64,000 bases of DNA from Gammaproteobacteria bacterium. GTDB lineage: Bacteria > Pseudomonadota > Gammaproteobacteria > Pseudomonadales > Azotimanducaceae. The notes beneath the pieces were generated by a model that was not told the DNA's origin, did no database searches, and worked only from the letters and a program-made list of their open reading frames with translations. Each line of letters begins with the position of its first letter. The first letter of the stretch is position 1. The DNA is taken from NCBI GenBank assembly GCA_026708185.1, contig JAPOVK010000015.1, forward strand, positions 124,001 to 188,000. Reading direction: 5' to 3'. The position numbers were made by a program, and so were the translations under genes. Positions 19,046-26,304 of the stretch are shown here, in pieces.

Positions 19046-20516
19046 GGCTCTTTCCTGCGAGGGGCAGGCCCCTCGCGCTCCCCCGCTGAGGGCTCTGCCA
19101 GTCGAGCACGCTCGCCGTCTGCTCGGCGCGTTCAGAGCATCGGGCGCCAGCGCCGTGCTGATCGCCGTGCTGGTGGCTTTGCCCAGTGCCGCTGCCAACC
19201 GGCTCGTCGGCGTGCGCCTGCACGATGCGCCCGATTCGACGCGCGTCGTCCTCGACACGCGCGAGGTGGCGACGTACCAAGTCTTTGCCCTTGAGAACCC
19301 GGATCGCGTGGTGATCGACCTGCGCGACACCTGGGTGTCCAAGGCGTTCAGGACACCGGTTCCGGACAGCCGTGTGGTCGCACGCATCCGCTCGGCCTAT
19401 CGGAACCGCACGAACTACCGGGTGGTACTCGACCTCAAGGGCAACGTTCGACTCGAACAGTTCACTCTGCAGCCCATCGCACCCTATGGGCATCGGCTGG
19501 TGATCGACCTGTACCCCACCGATCGACCCGTGGCACCGCCGGTGCCGCGCGAGCGGGACGACCCGCAGACGGCGCGCGACGCGATCGTTGCCATCGACGC
19601 GGGCCACGGCGGCGAAGACCCCGGGGCGATTGGTGTCGGCAGGATCTACGAGAAGCACGTCGTGCTGGCCATCTCGCGCCGGATCAAGGAGAACCTCGAC
19701 GCCGTCAAGGGCATTCGCGGCGTGCTGACGCGTGACGGCGACTACTACGTTCCACTTCGCAGACGCACGGCGCTCGCACGCCGCGACGAGGTCCGTGCGG
19801 ACGTGTTCGTGTCGATCCATGCCGATGCGTTTCGCTTGAGCGGCGTCCGCGGGGCTTCGGTCTACGCGCTTTCCGAACGCGGTGCGTCGAGCGAAATGGC
19901 CCGTTGGTTGGCCAGGGCCGAGAACCGCTCCGACCTGATCGGGGGAGTTGGCCGTTCGGTATCGTTGGACGACAAGGAGGATGCGGTTCGAGAGCTTCTT
20001 GTCGACCTCTCCATGGATGCCAAGCGAGAAGCCAGCATCAATCTCGGGGAAGCGGTGCTCGGCAGCATGAGTGGGGTCACTAAGCTGCACAAGAACCGGG
20101 TCGAGCAGGCGGGATTCGCCGTGCTGAAATCGCCGGACGTGCCGGCCGTTCTCATCGAGACCGGATTCCTGTCGAATCCGCAGGAGGCACGGCGCTTGGC
20201 GTCGAGCGGTTTCCAGCGCCGTATCGCCGACGCCATCGCCACCGGCATCCACGGATACCTGCTGAAATACCCGCCGCCGGATACGTTGCTGGCTTCGTCG
20301 GGTCAGGACGGCATGTTGCGCTACGTCATCAAGCGCGGCGATACGCTCTCGGAGATCGCCGAGCGCAACCGCATCTCGACGGGACGCCTGAAGGCGCTCA
20401 ACGGCATCGGCAGCGACCGCATCCTCGTCGGCGACGTGCTGCTCATTCCGTTCGGCTTGGCCGCGGTTGAGGGGAGCGCGGGGAGCCTGCCCCTTGCAAG
20501 GGAGGGCGGCAGTTGA
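19020..20516 (+). CDS. amiC: N-acetylmuramoyl-L-alanine amidase (AmiB/AmiC type) with LysM domain
   Basis: Periplasmic septal amidase that splits daughter-cell peptidoglycan. After a signal segment come an AMIN domain (from NRLVGVRLHDAPDS), a zinc Amidase_3 domain (AIDAGHGGEDPGAIG, SIHADAFR, ETGFLSNPQE), and a C-terminal LysM (YVIKRGDTLSEIAERNRIS). The start is difficult: no ATG exists in a suitable place. GTG 19020 with GGAG at 19007-19010 gives 498 residues, and is preferred. Its N-terminus then contains a family A repeat (residues about 11-26, SCEGQAPRAPPLRA) before HARRLLGAF and the hydrophobic core, so a twin-arginine signal is possible. Symbol amiB would be equally fitting. Confidence 0.9.
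   Translation: MQTSSTIARALSCEGQAPRAPPLRALPVEHARRLLGAFRASGASAVLIAVLVALPSAAANRLVGVRLHDAPDSTRVVLDTREVATYQVFALENPDRVVIDLRDTWVSKAFRTPVPDSRVVARIRSAYRNRTNYRVVLDLKGNVRLEQFTLQPIAPYGHRLVIDLYPTDRPVAPPVPRERDDPQTARDAIVAIDAGHGGEDPGAIGVGRIYEKHVVLAISRRIKENLDAVKGIRGVLTRDGDYYVPLRRRTALARRDEVRADVFVSIHADAFRLSGVRGASVYALSERGASSEMARWLARAENRSDLIGGVGRSVSLDDKEDAVRELLVDLSMDAKREASINLGEAVLGSMSGVTKLHKNRVEQAGFAVLKSPDVPAVLIETGFLSNPQEARRLASSGFQRRIADAIATGIHGYLLKYPPPDTLLASSGQDGMLRYVIKRGDTLSEIAERNRISTGRLKALNGIGSDRILVGDVLLIPFGLAAVEGSAGSLPLAREGGS
19047..19096 (-). repeat. Family A palindromic element, single inverted copy in the amiC 5' end
   Basis: Reverse complement of the unit tandemly repeated in hflX, with palindrome GCGAGGGGCAGGCCCCTCGC. 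It lies just after the tsaE stop and inside the reading frame of amiC, ahead of the signal-peptide core, and does not break the frame. Confidence 0.75.
20467..20506 (+). repeat. Family A element, degenerate copy at the amiC/mutL junction
   Basis: GGGGAGCGCGGGGAGCCTGC and CCCCTTGCAAG match the hflX unit with several changes. It encodes the last residues of AmiC, and its 3' flank AAGGGAGG provides the ribosome-binding sequence for the TTG start of mutL at 20513. Confidence 0.5.
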
Positions 20517-22258
20517 GCGGGCGCATCCGACCGCTGAGCCAGTTCGTGGCGGACCAGATCGCCGCGGGCGAGGTCGTCGAGCGCCCCGCGTCGGTCGTCA
20601 AGGAACTGCTCGAAAACAGCCTCGATGCCGGTGCGAAGTCGGTTCGGGTCGAAGTCGAGGAAGCTGGCGTACGACGCGTCCGCGTGCGCGACGACGGCGG
20701 CGGCATCCACGCCGACGACTTGCCTTTGGCCGTGTCCCGGCATGCGACGAGCAAGATTGCCTCCGCGGCCGATCTCAGCGGGGTCGCAACCCTGGGGTTT
20801 CGTGGGGAAGCGTTGGCGAGCGCGGCGTCCGTTGCCCGGCTGACCATCACGTCGCGCCACGCCGACGCGGACCGTGCATGGCAGATCACCGTGTCCGGTG
20901 GGGAGCAGCGCGACCCGCGTCCTGCGGCGCATCCCATTGGCACTACGGTGGATGTGGAAGATCTGTTCTTCAACACACCGGCGCGGCGCAAGTTCCTCAA
21001 GACGGATCGGACCGAGTTGCTGCACATCCAGGAAGCCGTGAAACGGATTGCGCTCGCCAACCACGACGTGGGCTTCGAACTCGCGGCGGGCTCGAGGTCT
21101 CTCGAGGCGCTCGCGGCCACCACGGTGGGCGGGCGAGTCGGCGCCCTGTTCGGGGAGGCGTTCATGGCCGAATCCGTCGCCGTCGACGAGTCCGGCGGGG
21201 GAATGCGGCTGTGGGGCTGGGTCGGACTGCCCACACACTCGGACCGCCGCGCGGCGCGCCAGCACTTCTACGTCAACGGGCGGGCCGTCCGCGACCGTCT
21301 CGCCGGCCATGCCGTCCGCCAGGCCTATCGGGATGTGCTCTTTCACGGTCGCCACCCGGTGTTCGTGCTGTTCTTCGAGTGCCCGCCGGCGGAGGTCGAT
21401 GTCAACGTCCATCCCACCAAGGACGAGGTGAGATTCCGCAACTCCCGGGATGTCCACGACTTCGTCTTCGGCAAGCTCGCGAAGACACTCCGCGACTTGA
21501 GGCCCGCCGAGGTGAGCTCGCGCGCTGCGCCGATGACCCACGCGACTCCGGGTGAGCGGCAACGTCCGCTCGGCTTCGATGTCGCGAGGCCGAACACCGA
21601 GAGCCTGGCACAGTTGTTCGACGAAGCCGGTACCTACGAAGTCCGGGGCGATGAACCGCAGCGCGAACCCGGCATGCCGTCGCTGGGCTACGCGATCGCC
21701 CAGTTGCACGGCATCTACGTACTGGCCCAGAACGCCGAGGGGCTGGTCGTCGTGGACATGCATGCCGCCCACGAAAGGATCGTCTACGAACGCCTCAAGG
21801 CGCAACTGCACGGGGGTGCCGTGCAACGCCAGCGGCTACTCGTGCCAGTCGCCGTGGACGTGGGTGTGGCGCAAGCCGAGATCATCGACTCCCGGACGGC
21901 GGAAATCGAGGCGCTGGGTCTGCTGATCGAGCGGACCGGCCCGGCCAGCGTCGTCGTGCGCGAGGTGCCGGTCCTGCTTGGCGCGGCGCGCCTCGACGAG
22001 CTTGTCCGCGACCTGCTCGCCGATCTCGTCGACTTCGGCACCACGGACATCGTCCGGGAGTCCCAGGAGCGGCTGCTCGCCGGGGCCGCATGCCACGCCT
22101 CGGTGCGCGCGAATCGCGAGCTGACCGTGGACGAGATGAACGCCCTCCTGCGGGACATGGAAACGACGCCGAACGCCGGCCAGTGCAACCACGGGCGGCC
22201 GACCTACGTCGTGCAGCCGCTCGACGCGCTGGATCGGCTCTTCCTTCGCGGCCAGTAG
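20513..22258 (+). CDS. mutL: DNA mismatch repair protein MutL
   Basis: MutL couples mismatch recognition by MutS to strand incision. GHKL ATPase motifs ELLENSLDAGA, DDGGGIHADD and TLGFRGEAL are in the first 110 residues. The C-terminal domain carries DMHAAHERIVYE, which fits the endonuclease pattern DxHA-x2-E-x4-E; such MutL proteins nick DNA themselves, unlike E. coli MutL. The later CPHGRP-type motif reads CNHGRP. Start is TTG 20513, overlapping the amiC stop (TTGA) and preceded by AAGGGAGG. 581 residues is slightly short owing to a short linker. Confidence 0.95.
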   Translation: MSGRIRPLSQFVADQIAAGEVVERPASVVKELLENSLDAGAKSVRVEVEEAGVRRVRVRDDGGGIHADDLPLAVSRHATSKIASAADLSGVATLGFRGEALASAASVARLTITSRHADADRAWQITVSGGEQRDPRPAAHPIGTTVDVEDLFFNTPARRKFLKTDRTELLHIQEAVKRIALANHDVGFELAAGSRSLEALAATTVGGRVGALFGEAFMAESVAVDESGGGMRLWGWVGLPTHSDRRAARQHFYVNGRAVRDRLAGHAVRQAYRDVLFHGRHPVFVLFFECPPAEVDVNVHPTKDEVRFRNSRDVHDFVFGKLAKTLRDLRPAEVSSRAAPMTHATPGERQRPLGFDVARPNTESLAQLFDEAGTYEVRGDEPQREPGMPSLGYAIAQLHGIYVLAQNAEGLVVVDMHAAHERIVYERLKAQLHGGAVQRQRLLVPVAVDVGVAQAEIIDSRTAEIEALGLLIERTGPASVVVREVPVLLGAARLDELVRDLLADLVDFGTTDIVRESQERLLAGAACHASVRANRELTVDEMNALLRDMETTPNAGQCNHGRPTYVVQPLDALDRLFLRGQ

Positions 22259-22261
22259 TCC

Positions 22262-23191
22262 ATGGCGGCGCGGCGTGTATTCGCCTTGATGGGGCCGACC
22301 GCATCCGGCAAGACGAACGCCGCGCTTGCTGTCGCCGACCGCGGCCATTTCGACCTCGTAAGCGTGGACTCCGCGATGGTCTACCGGCGCATGGACATCG
22401 GGACGGCGAAACCGTCGCCGGAGATCCTTGCCCAGTATCCGCATGCCGTCGTCGACGTCATCGAACCGACCGAAAGCTACTCGGCGGCCCGGTTCGTGGC
22501 CGACGCGGATGCCGCGGTCGTCCAAGCCTTCTCGGCGGATCGAACGCCCCTGCTGGTGGGCGGGACGATGCTCTACTTCAAGGCATTCAAACACGGACTG
22601 AGCACACTCCCAGCGGCGGACCACGCCATACGCCGCCGCATCGCCACCCAAGCGGCCGAGGTCGGCTGGCCGGCATTGCATGCGCGGCTTGCCCGGCGCG
22701 ATGCGAGGGCGGCCGCGCACATCGACCCGAACAACGGCCAACGCATCCAGCGCGCACTGGAGGTGCTCGAGATCACGGGCCGGTCCATCACGGAGGCGTG
22801 GTCCGAGCCGGTACCCGGTGCCACCGAGCGACTTGACTGCGAACTGGTGGAAGTCGCCGTAGTGCCGGACCGCGCAACGCTGCACAAGAGCATTGCGTGT
22901 CGCGTAGATGCCATGCTCGCCCGCGGTTTGGTTGCCGAGGTCGCCGCCCTGCGCGACGACCCCGCACTCACGGCGGACTTGCCGTCGATGCGAGCGGTCG
23001 GCTACCGGCAGGTCTGGCGCCATCTCGACGGCGAATATGGTCGGCAAGAGATGGTCGAGCGGATCCGCGCGGCGACGCGTCAGTTGGCCAAGCGGCAGTT
23101 GACGTGGCTTCGCCGTTGGCCGGGCTTGGCGTGGGCCGCCGACGGCGACGCCGCGGCCAATCTGATCGCGGCCGAGGCAGCGCTGCGCTGA
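22262..23191 (+). CDS. miaA: tRNA dimethylallyltransferase MiaA
   Basis: Adds the isopentenyl group to A37 of tRNAs reading UNN codons. The P-loop GPTASGKTNAAL and the adjacent SVDSAMVYRRMDIGTAKPS are characteristic, with NNGQRIQRALEV and the C-terminal MRAVGYRQVWRHLDG. 309 residues is normal. ATG 22262 is 3 bp after the mutL stop, so translation is probably coupled. In related genomes hfq follows directly; here three lipid-type genes intervene. Confidence 0.96.
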   Translation: MAARRVFALMGPTASGKTNAALAVADRGHFDLVSVDSAMVYRRMDIGTAKPSPEILAQYPHAVVDVIEPTESYSAARFVADADAAVVQAFSADRTPLLVGGTMLYFKAFKHGLSTLPAADHAIRRRIATQAAEVGWPALHARLARRDARAAAHIDPNNGQRIQRALEVLEITGRSITEAWSEPVPGATERLDCELVEVAVVPDRATLHKSIACRVDAMLARGLVAEVAALRDDPALTADLPSMRAVGYRQVWRHLDGEYGRQEMVERIRAATRQLAKRQLTWLRRWPGLAWAADGDAAANLIAAEAALR

Positions 23192-23297
23192 GAGCCGCAA
23201 GCCGAGCCTTGCCGGCACCGTCGGGAACGGCGGGCGGGGACCGCAAGGTTCGACAGGCTGCTAGGATGCCCGTCCCGAACCGTGAATTGGCGAGCCC

Positions 23298-23600
23298 ATG
23301 ACCATCGACGAGATCGCGGCCGACATGGCGAGCAAGGCGAGCCAGATCGAGCCGCTCGGCAAGACGCTTCTATTCAGCCTTGACGACCAGCAGATGCTCA
23401 TCGACGGTACTGGACAGGCCAATCTGGTCCGCGTCGTTTCGGGCCGTGATGTCGAGAGCGACTGCACGGTGCGCATGTCGATCGAGACCTACGGCAAGCT
23501 CCAGCGCAAGGAGATCAAGCCGTTCATGGCGGTGGCGTCCGGGAAGATCAAGGTCAAAGGCGACATGTCGATAGCCGCGAAGCTCAAGAAGCTGACCTGA
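23298..23600 (+). CDS. SCP2 sterol-binding domain protein
   Basis: Small 100-residue protein that consists of one SCP2-type lipid-binding domain: SLDDQQMLIDGTG, DCTVRMSIETYGKL, MAVASGKIKVKGDMSIAAKLKKL. The C-terminal GKIKVKGDMxxAxKL segment is the hallmark. Such stand-alone domains bind acyl or sterol-like lipids, the actual ligand being unknown. It is the first of three genes placed between miaA and hfq; the sulfotransferase begins 2 bp after its stop. Confidence 0.85.
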   Translation: MTIDEIAADMASKASQIEPLGKTLLFSLDDQQMLIDGTGQANLVRVVSGRDVESDCTVRMSIETYGKLQRKEIKPFMAVASGKIKVKGDMSIAAKLKKLT

Positions 23601-23602
23601 CC

Positions 23603-24841
23603 GTGCCGGACGCGTCGATCCGGATCCGCCGGCCGTTCGCGCTGAGGGCGGTCAACGGCATCGGCGCGCTGATCGAACGAAGCGGTCCCGTGCCGTTCGC
23701 ACGCGACGGCGCCGGTATCCTCGAGCGAGCCGAGCGGGCGACCGGGTTCGTTCTGCGCGATGCGATGCTGCGCGAGGGGCTGGATCGGCTGGTGGCTTCG
23801 CTCGCCAATGCCGGCTTGAGCACGTTTGGTCGTTTCGCGGTCCGCAATACGTTGCAGCGAGCCGCCAACGCTCGTTTCGGGGTCGAACGGGCGATCGCCG
23901 AGGATCCGGGGATTGGCGAGGAGTCGATCCGCGAGCCGGTCTTCATCATCGGCATGCCAAGAACAGGGACGACCATCCTTCACGCCTTGCTGCACCTCGA
24001 TCGGAACCACCGGGCACCCCTGTCGTGGGAGTGCCTGCTTCCGCACCCGGCGCCGCGCCCGGAGGACTACGACGACAACCAGCGCATCGACACGGTGCGG
24101 CGGGAGTTCGACCGGATCTTCCGCCTCGTGCCCGACTTCCGCGCGAAACACTACATGACGGCCGACTCGCCGCAGGAGTGCGTCGCGGTGACCGCACTGA
24201 ACTTCACGAGTTTCCAGTACCTCGTCCAGGCCTACATGCCGGACTATCACCGTTGGTTCGTCGATGCCGACCAGGGACGGAACCTGCTGTGGCACCGTCG
24301 CTTCCTCCAGTTCCTGCAGTCGGGCGGCATCCGCAGACCTCGTTGGCTCCTGAAGTCCCCGGTTCACCTGATGCGCCTGCGCGCGCTGTTCCAGGTGTAC
24401 CCGGACGCGCGCGTGGTCATGACCCACAGACATCCGGGGCGGATCGTCCCCTCGACCGCGAGCCTGATTTCGTCCATGCGCTCGCTGTACTCCGACCAAG
24501 AAGACACGATCCGAACCGGTCGCGAGCAGTTCGCGATCTGGGCCGACTACTATTCGCGGTTCCTGCACGACCGCCGCCAGCTCGACCGGGAGTCCCGGAT
24601 CGTCGATGTCCTGTTCGACGACTTCGCTCGCGACCAGATGCAGGTCGTCGATTCGATCTACGCGCGTTTCGGGTGGAAGCTGGACCCGTGCGACAGAGCG
24701 CGCATGGAGGCGTTCGTTGACCTTGAACGCCGCGGTAAGCACGGTGTCCACGACTACTCCTTGGAACAATTCGGTGTCTCTGCCGAGGACATCGCCCGCG
24801 AGTATTCCCACTACATCGACTTCCTTGAGTCGCTGAGGTGA
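23603..24841 (+). CDS. Sulfotransferase family protein (PAPS-dependent)
   Basis: 412-residue member of the Sulfotransfer_3 type. The 5'-phosphosulfate loop is FIIGMPRTGTTILHALL (about residues 113-129), and the 3'-phosphate region is WLLKSPVHLMRLRALFQVYP followed by ARVVMTHRHPGRIVPS. Proteins of this type transfer sulfate from PAPS to small lipids or carbohydrates; the acceptor is not known here. The GTG start at 23603 is 2 bp after the SCP2 gene, and the DUF1214-like gene follows 32 bp later, so an operon handling a lipid is a reasonable inference. Confidence 0.85.
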   Translation: MPDASIRIRRPFALRAVNGIGALIERSGPVPFARDGAGILERAERATGFVLRDAMLREGLDRLVASLANAGLSTFGRFAVRNTLQRAANARFGVERAIAEDPGIGEESIREPVFIIGMPRTGTTILHALLHLDRNHRAPLSWECLLPHPAPRPEDYDDNQRIDTVRREFDRIFRLVPDFRAKHYMTADSPQECVAVTALNFTSFQYLVQAYMPDYHRWFVDADQGRNLLWHRRFLQFLQSGGIRRPRWLLKSPVHLMRLRALFQVYPDARVVMTHRHPGRIVPSTASLISSMRSLYSDQEDTIRTGREQFAIWADYYSRFLHDRRQLDRESRIVDVLFDDFARDQMQVVDSIYARFGWKLDPCDRARMEAFVDLERRGKHGVHDYSLEQFGVSAEDIAREYSHYIDFLESLR

Positions 24842-24873
24842 TCGGCACGTAAGCAACGGAGCAAGGAGGCAGC

Positions 24874-25926
24874 ATGCAAAGCCGACGGGCATTGGAGGGG
24901 TTTCTCGACGTCGTCCGCGACGCCGACCAGACTTTTCTCGATCCAGAGAAGGAGCTGGACGCTCAGGGCAAAGTCGACGGCTACCAGCACCTCTTTCACC
25001 TGCTCCAGGTAACCGTCGACTTCTACCTGCACAATGATCCTCTCCGGCCCCGACTGATGCCGCTGGCCGACGAGAGCCGGAAGCTCTACGGCGACAACGT
25101 CGACGCGGTGTACTACTTCTCGCAGGTGCGCGGCGACCAGGAATACGTCATCAACGGGCAGAGATTCGATAGCTGCTACCTGTCGTTCTGCCTCTACGGG
25201 GGCGATCCGAACGGCGAACTTGCAGACCGGGTCACCGTGAACGTCAACCACCGGGACATCGACTTCGCCGAAGACGGCTCGTTCGAGATCCGCTTCACGC
25301 CGAAACCCAACGGGGCGAACGAGTTCCCGATCGACCCGGACTCCGTCACGCTGTTTACCCGGGAGTACTTCTTCGACCGCGCCACCGGACGCGAAAGCGC
25401 CCTCAGCATCAGTAACGCGTCCCCGCAGCCGCCCGCGCTGCCTCTCGACGATGACGAGCTCGCCCGCCGCATACGCAGCATGGCGATGTTCTTCCAGTGC
25501 ACGACGTGGATGGCCCCGCTTCCCGTCGAGTTCCCCGTCAACGAGTTCTGCCCGCCGTTCGAGTTCGACGCCGAGCAGGGCGGCTGGGGGACCGTCGACA
25601 ACGTGTACTGCTTCTGCCGCTTCCGCTTGCTGGACGACGACGAATACCTCAGGGTCACGTTTCGCTCGCCGGACGCCTGCTATTGGGGATTGCAGACTTG
25701 GAACTACCTCATGCAGTCGACGAACTACCGCGACTTCCCGGTGTGCATCAACAAATCGACGGCAGTCAGCGAAGCGGACGGTAGCTTCGCCATCTATCTC
25801 AGCCATCGGGCTGCGCCGCGCAACTGGATCAGCACGGCCGGTTACAGGGAAGGCATCCTTTTCGCCCGCTGGCTACTTGCGGACGCGCTGCCCGAGACGC
25901 CCGTCGTCGAGGTCGGGAGGTGGTAG
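24874..25926 (+). CDS. DUF1214-like domain protein
   Basis: 350-residue protein with no signal peptide. The C-terminal half has CYWGLQTWNYLMQSTNYRDF, then KSTAVSEADGSFAIYLSH and NWISTAGYREGILFARWLLA, which match what I know of DUF1214 proteins that often neighbour sulfotransferases. The middle contains DSCYLSFCLYGGDPNGELADRV, beta-rich. GGAGGC lies ahead of the ATG. Biochemical function is unknown. It ends the three-gene insertion before hfq. Confidence 0.7.
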   Translation: MQSRRALEGFLDVVRDADQTFLDPEKELDAQGKVDGYQHLFHLLQVTVDFYLHNDPLRPRLMPLADESRKLYGDNVDAVYYFSQVRGDQEYVINGQRFDSCYLSFCLYGGDPNGELADRVTVNVNHRDIDFAEDGSFEIRFTPKPNGANEFPIDPDSVTLFTREYFFDRATGRESALSISNASPQPPALPLDDDELARRIRSMAMFFQCTTWMAPLPVEFPVNEFCPPFEFDAEQGGWGTVDNVYCFCRFRLLDDDEYLRVTFRSPDACYWGLQTWNYLMQSTNYRDFPVCINKSTAVSEADGSFAIYLSHRAAPRNWISTAGYREGILFARWLLADALPETPVVEVGRW

Positions 25927-25950
25927 AAAGCTCGGCGGGTCCGCGTGAAC

Positions 25951-25979
25951 TTGCAAAAAAGGCGGCGCCTCGCCATATT
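25951..25979 (+). promoter_or_regulatory. Predicted sigma-70 promoter for hfq
   Basis: TTGCAA (25951-25956), 17-bp spacer, CATATT (25974-25979). The expected start site is near 25986, giving a leader of about 47 nt that contains AAAGGAG (26020-26026) before the ATG at 26033. This would let hfq-hflX be transcribed apart from the inserted lipid genes. Confidence 0.55.
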
Positions 25980-25985
25980 GTCCAC

Positions 25986-25999
25986 CCGGCATATGCCGG
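25986..25999. promoter_or_regulatory. Perfect 14-bp palindrome at the predicted hfq transcription start
   Basis: CCGGCATATGCCGG is a perfect inverted repeat beginning at the expected first transcribed base. It could be an operator or a 5'-terminal hairpin in the mRNA; the regulator is unknown. Confidence 0.4.
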
Positions 26000-26032
26000 C
26001 ATTCGACTGACTGCCACGTAAAGGAGTCGAAG

Positions 26033-26272
26033 ATGGCCAAAGCCCAATCGTTGCAAGACCCCTATCTCAACATGCTGCGCAAGGATCGCGTCCCCGTGTC
26101 CATCTACCTCGTCAATGGCATCAAGCTGCAAGGACAGATCGATGCGTTCGATCAGTTCGTGGTGCTGTTGCGCAATTCCGTGAGTCAGATGGTCTACAAG
26201 CACGCCATTTCGACGGTTGTACCGTCCCGGGCGGTGCGGGTCCCCATGGTTGACGCGGGGGACGACGAATAG
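26033..26272 (+). CDS. hfq: RNA chaperone Hfq
   Basis: Hexameric Sm-like protein that pairs small RNAs with mRNAs. Sm1 and Sm2 motifs read [20 protein letters not shown] and [11 protein letters not shown], nearly identical to E. coli. 79 residues means a short C-terminal tail ending in acidic DDE. It is preceded by AAAGGAG and is followed by hflX after 32 bp, the usual arrangement. Confidence 0.98.
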   Translation: MAKAQSLQDPYLNMLRKDRVPVSIYLVNGIKLQGQIDAFDQFVVLLRNSVSQMVYKHAISTVVPSRAVRVPMVDAGDDE

Positions 26273-26304
26273 CACGACCAGTCGACAGCGCCGCGAAAGG
26301 TGCG

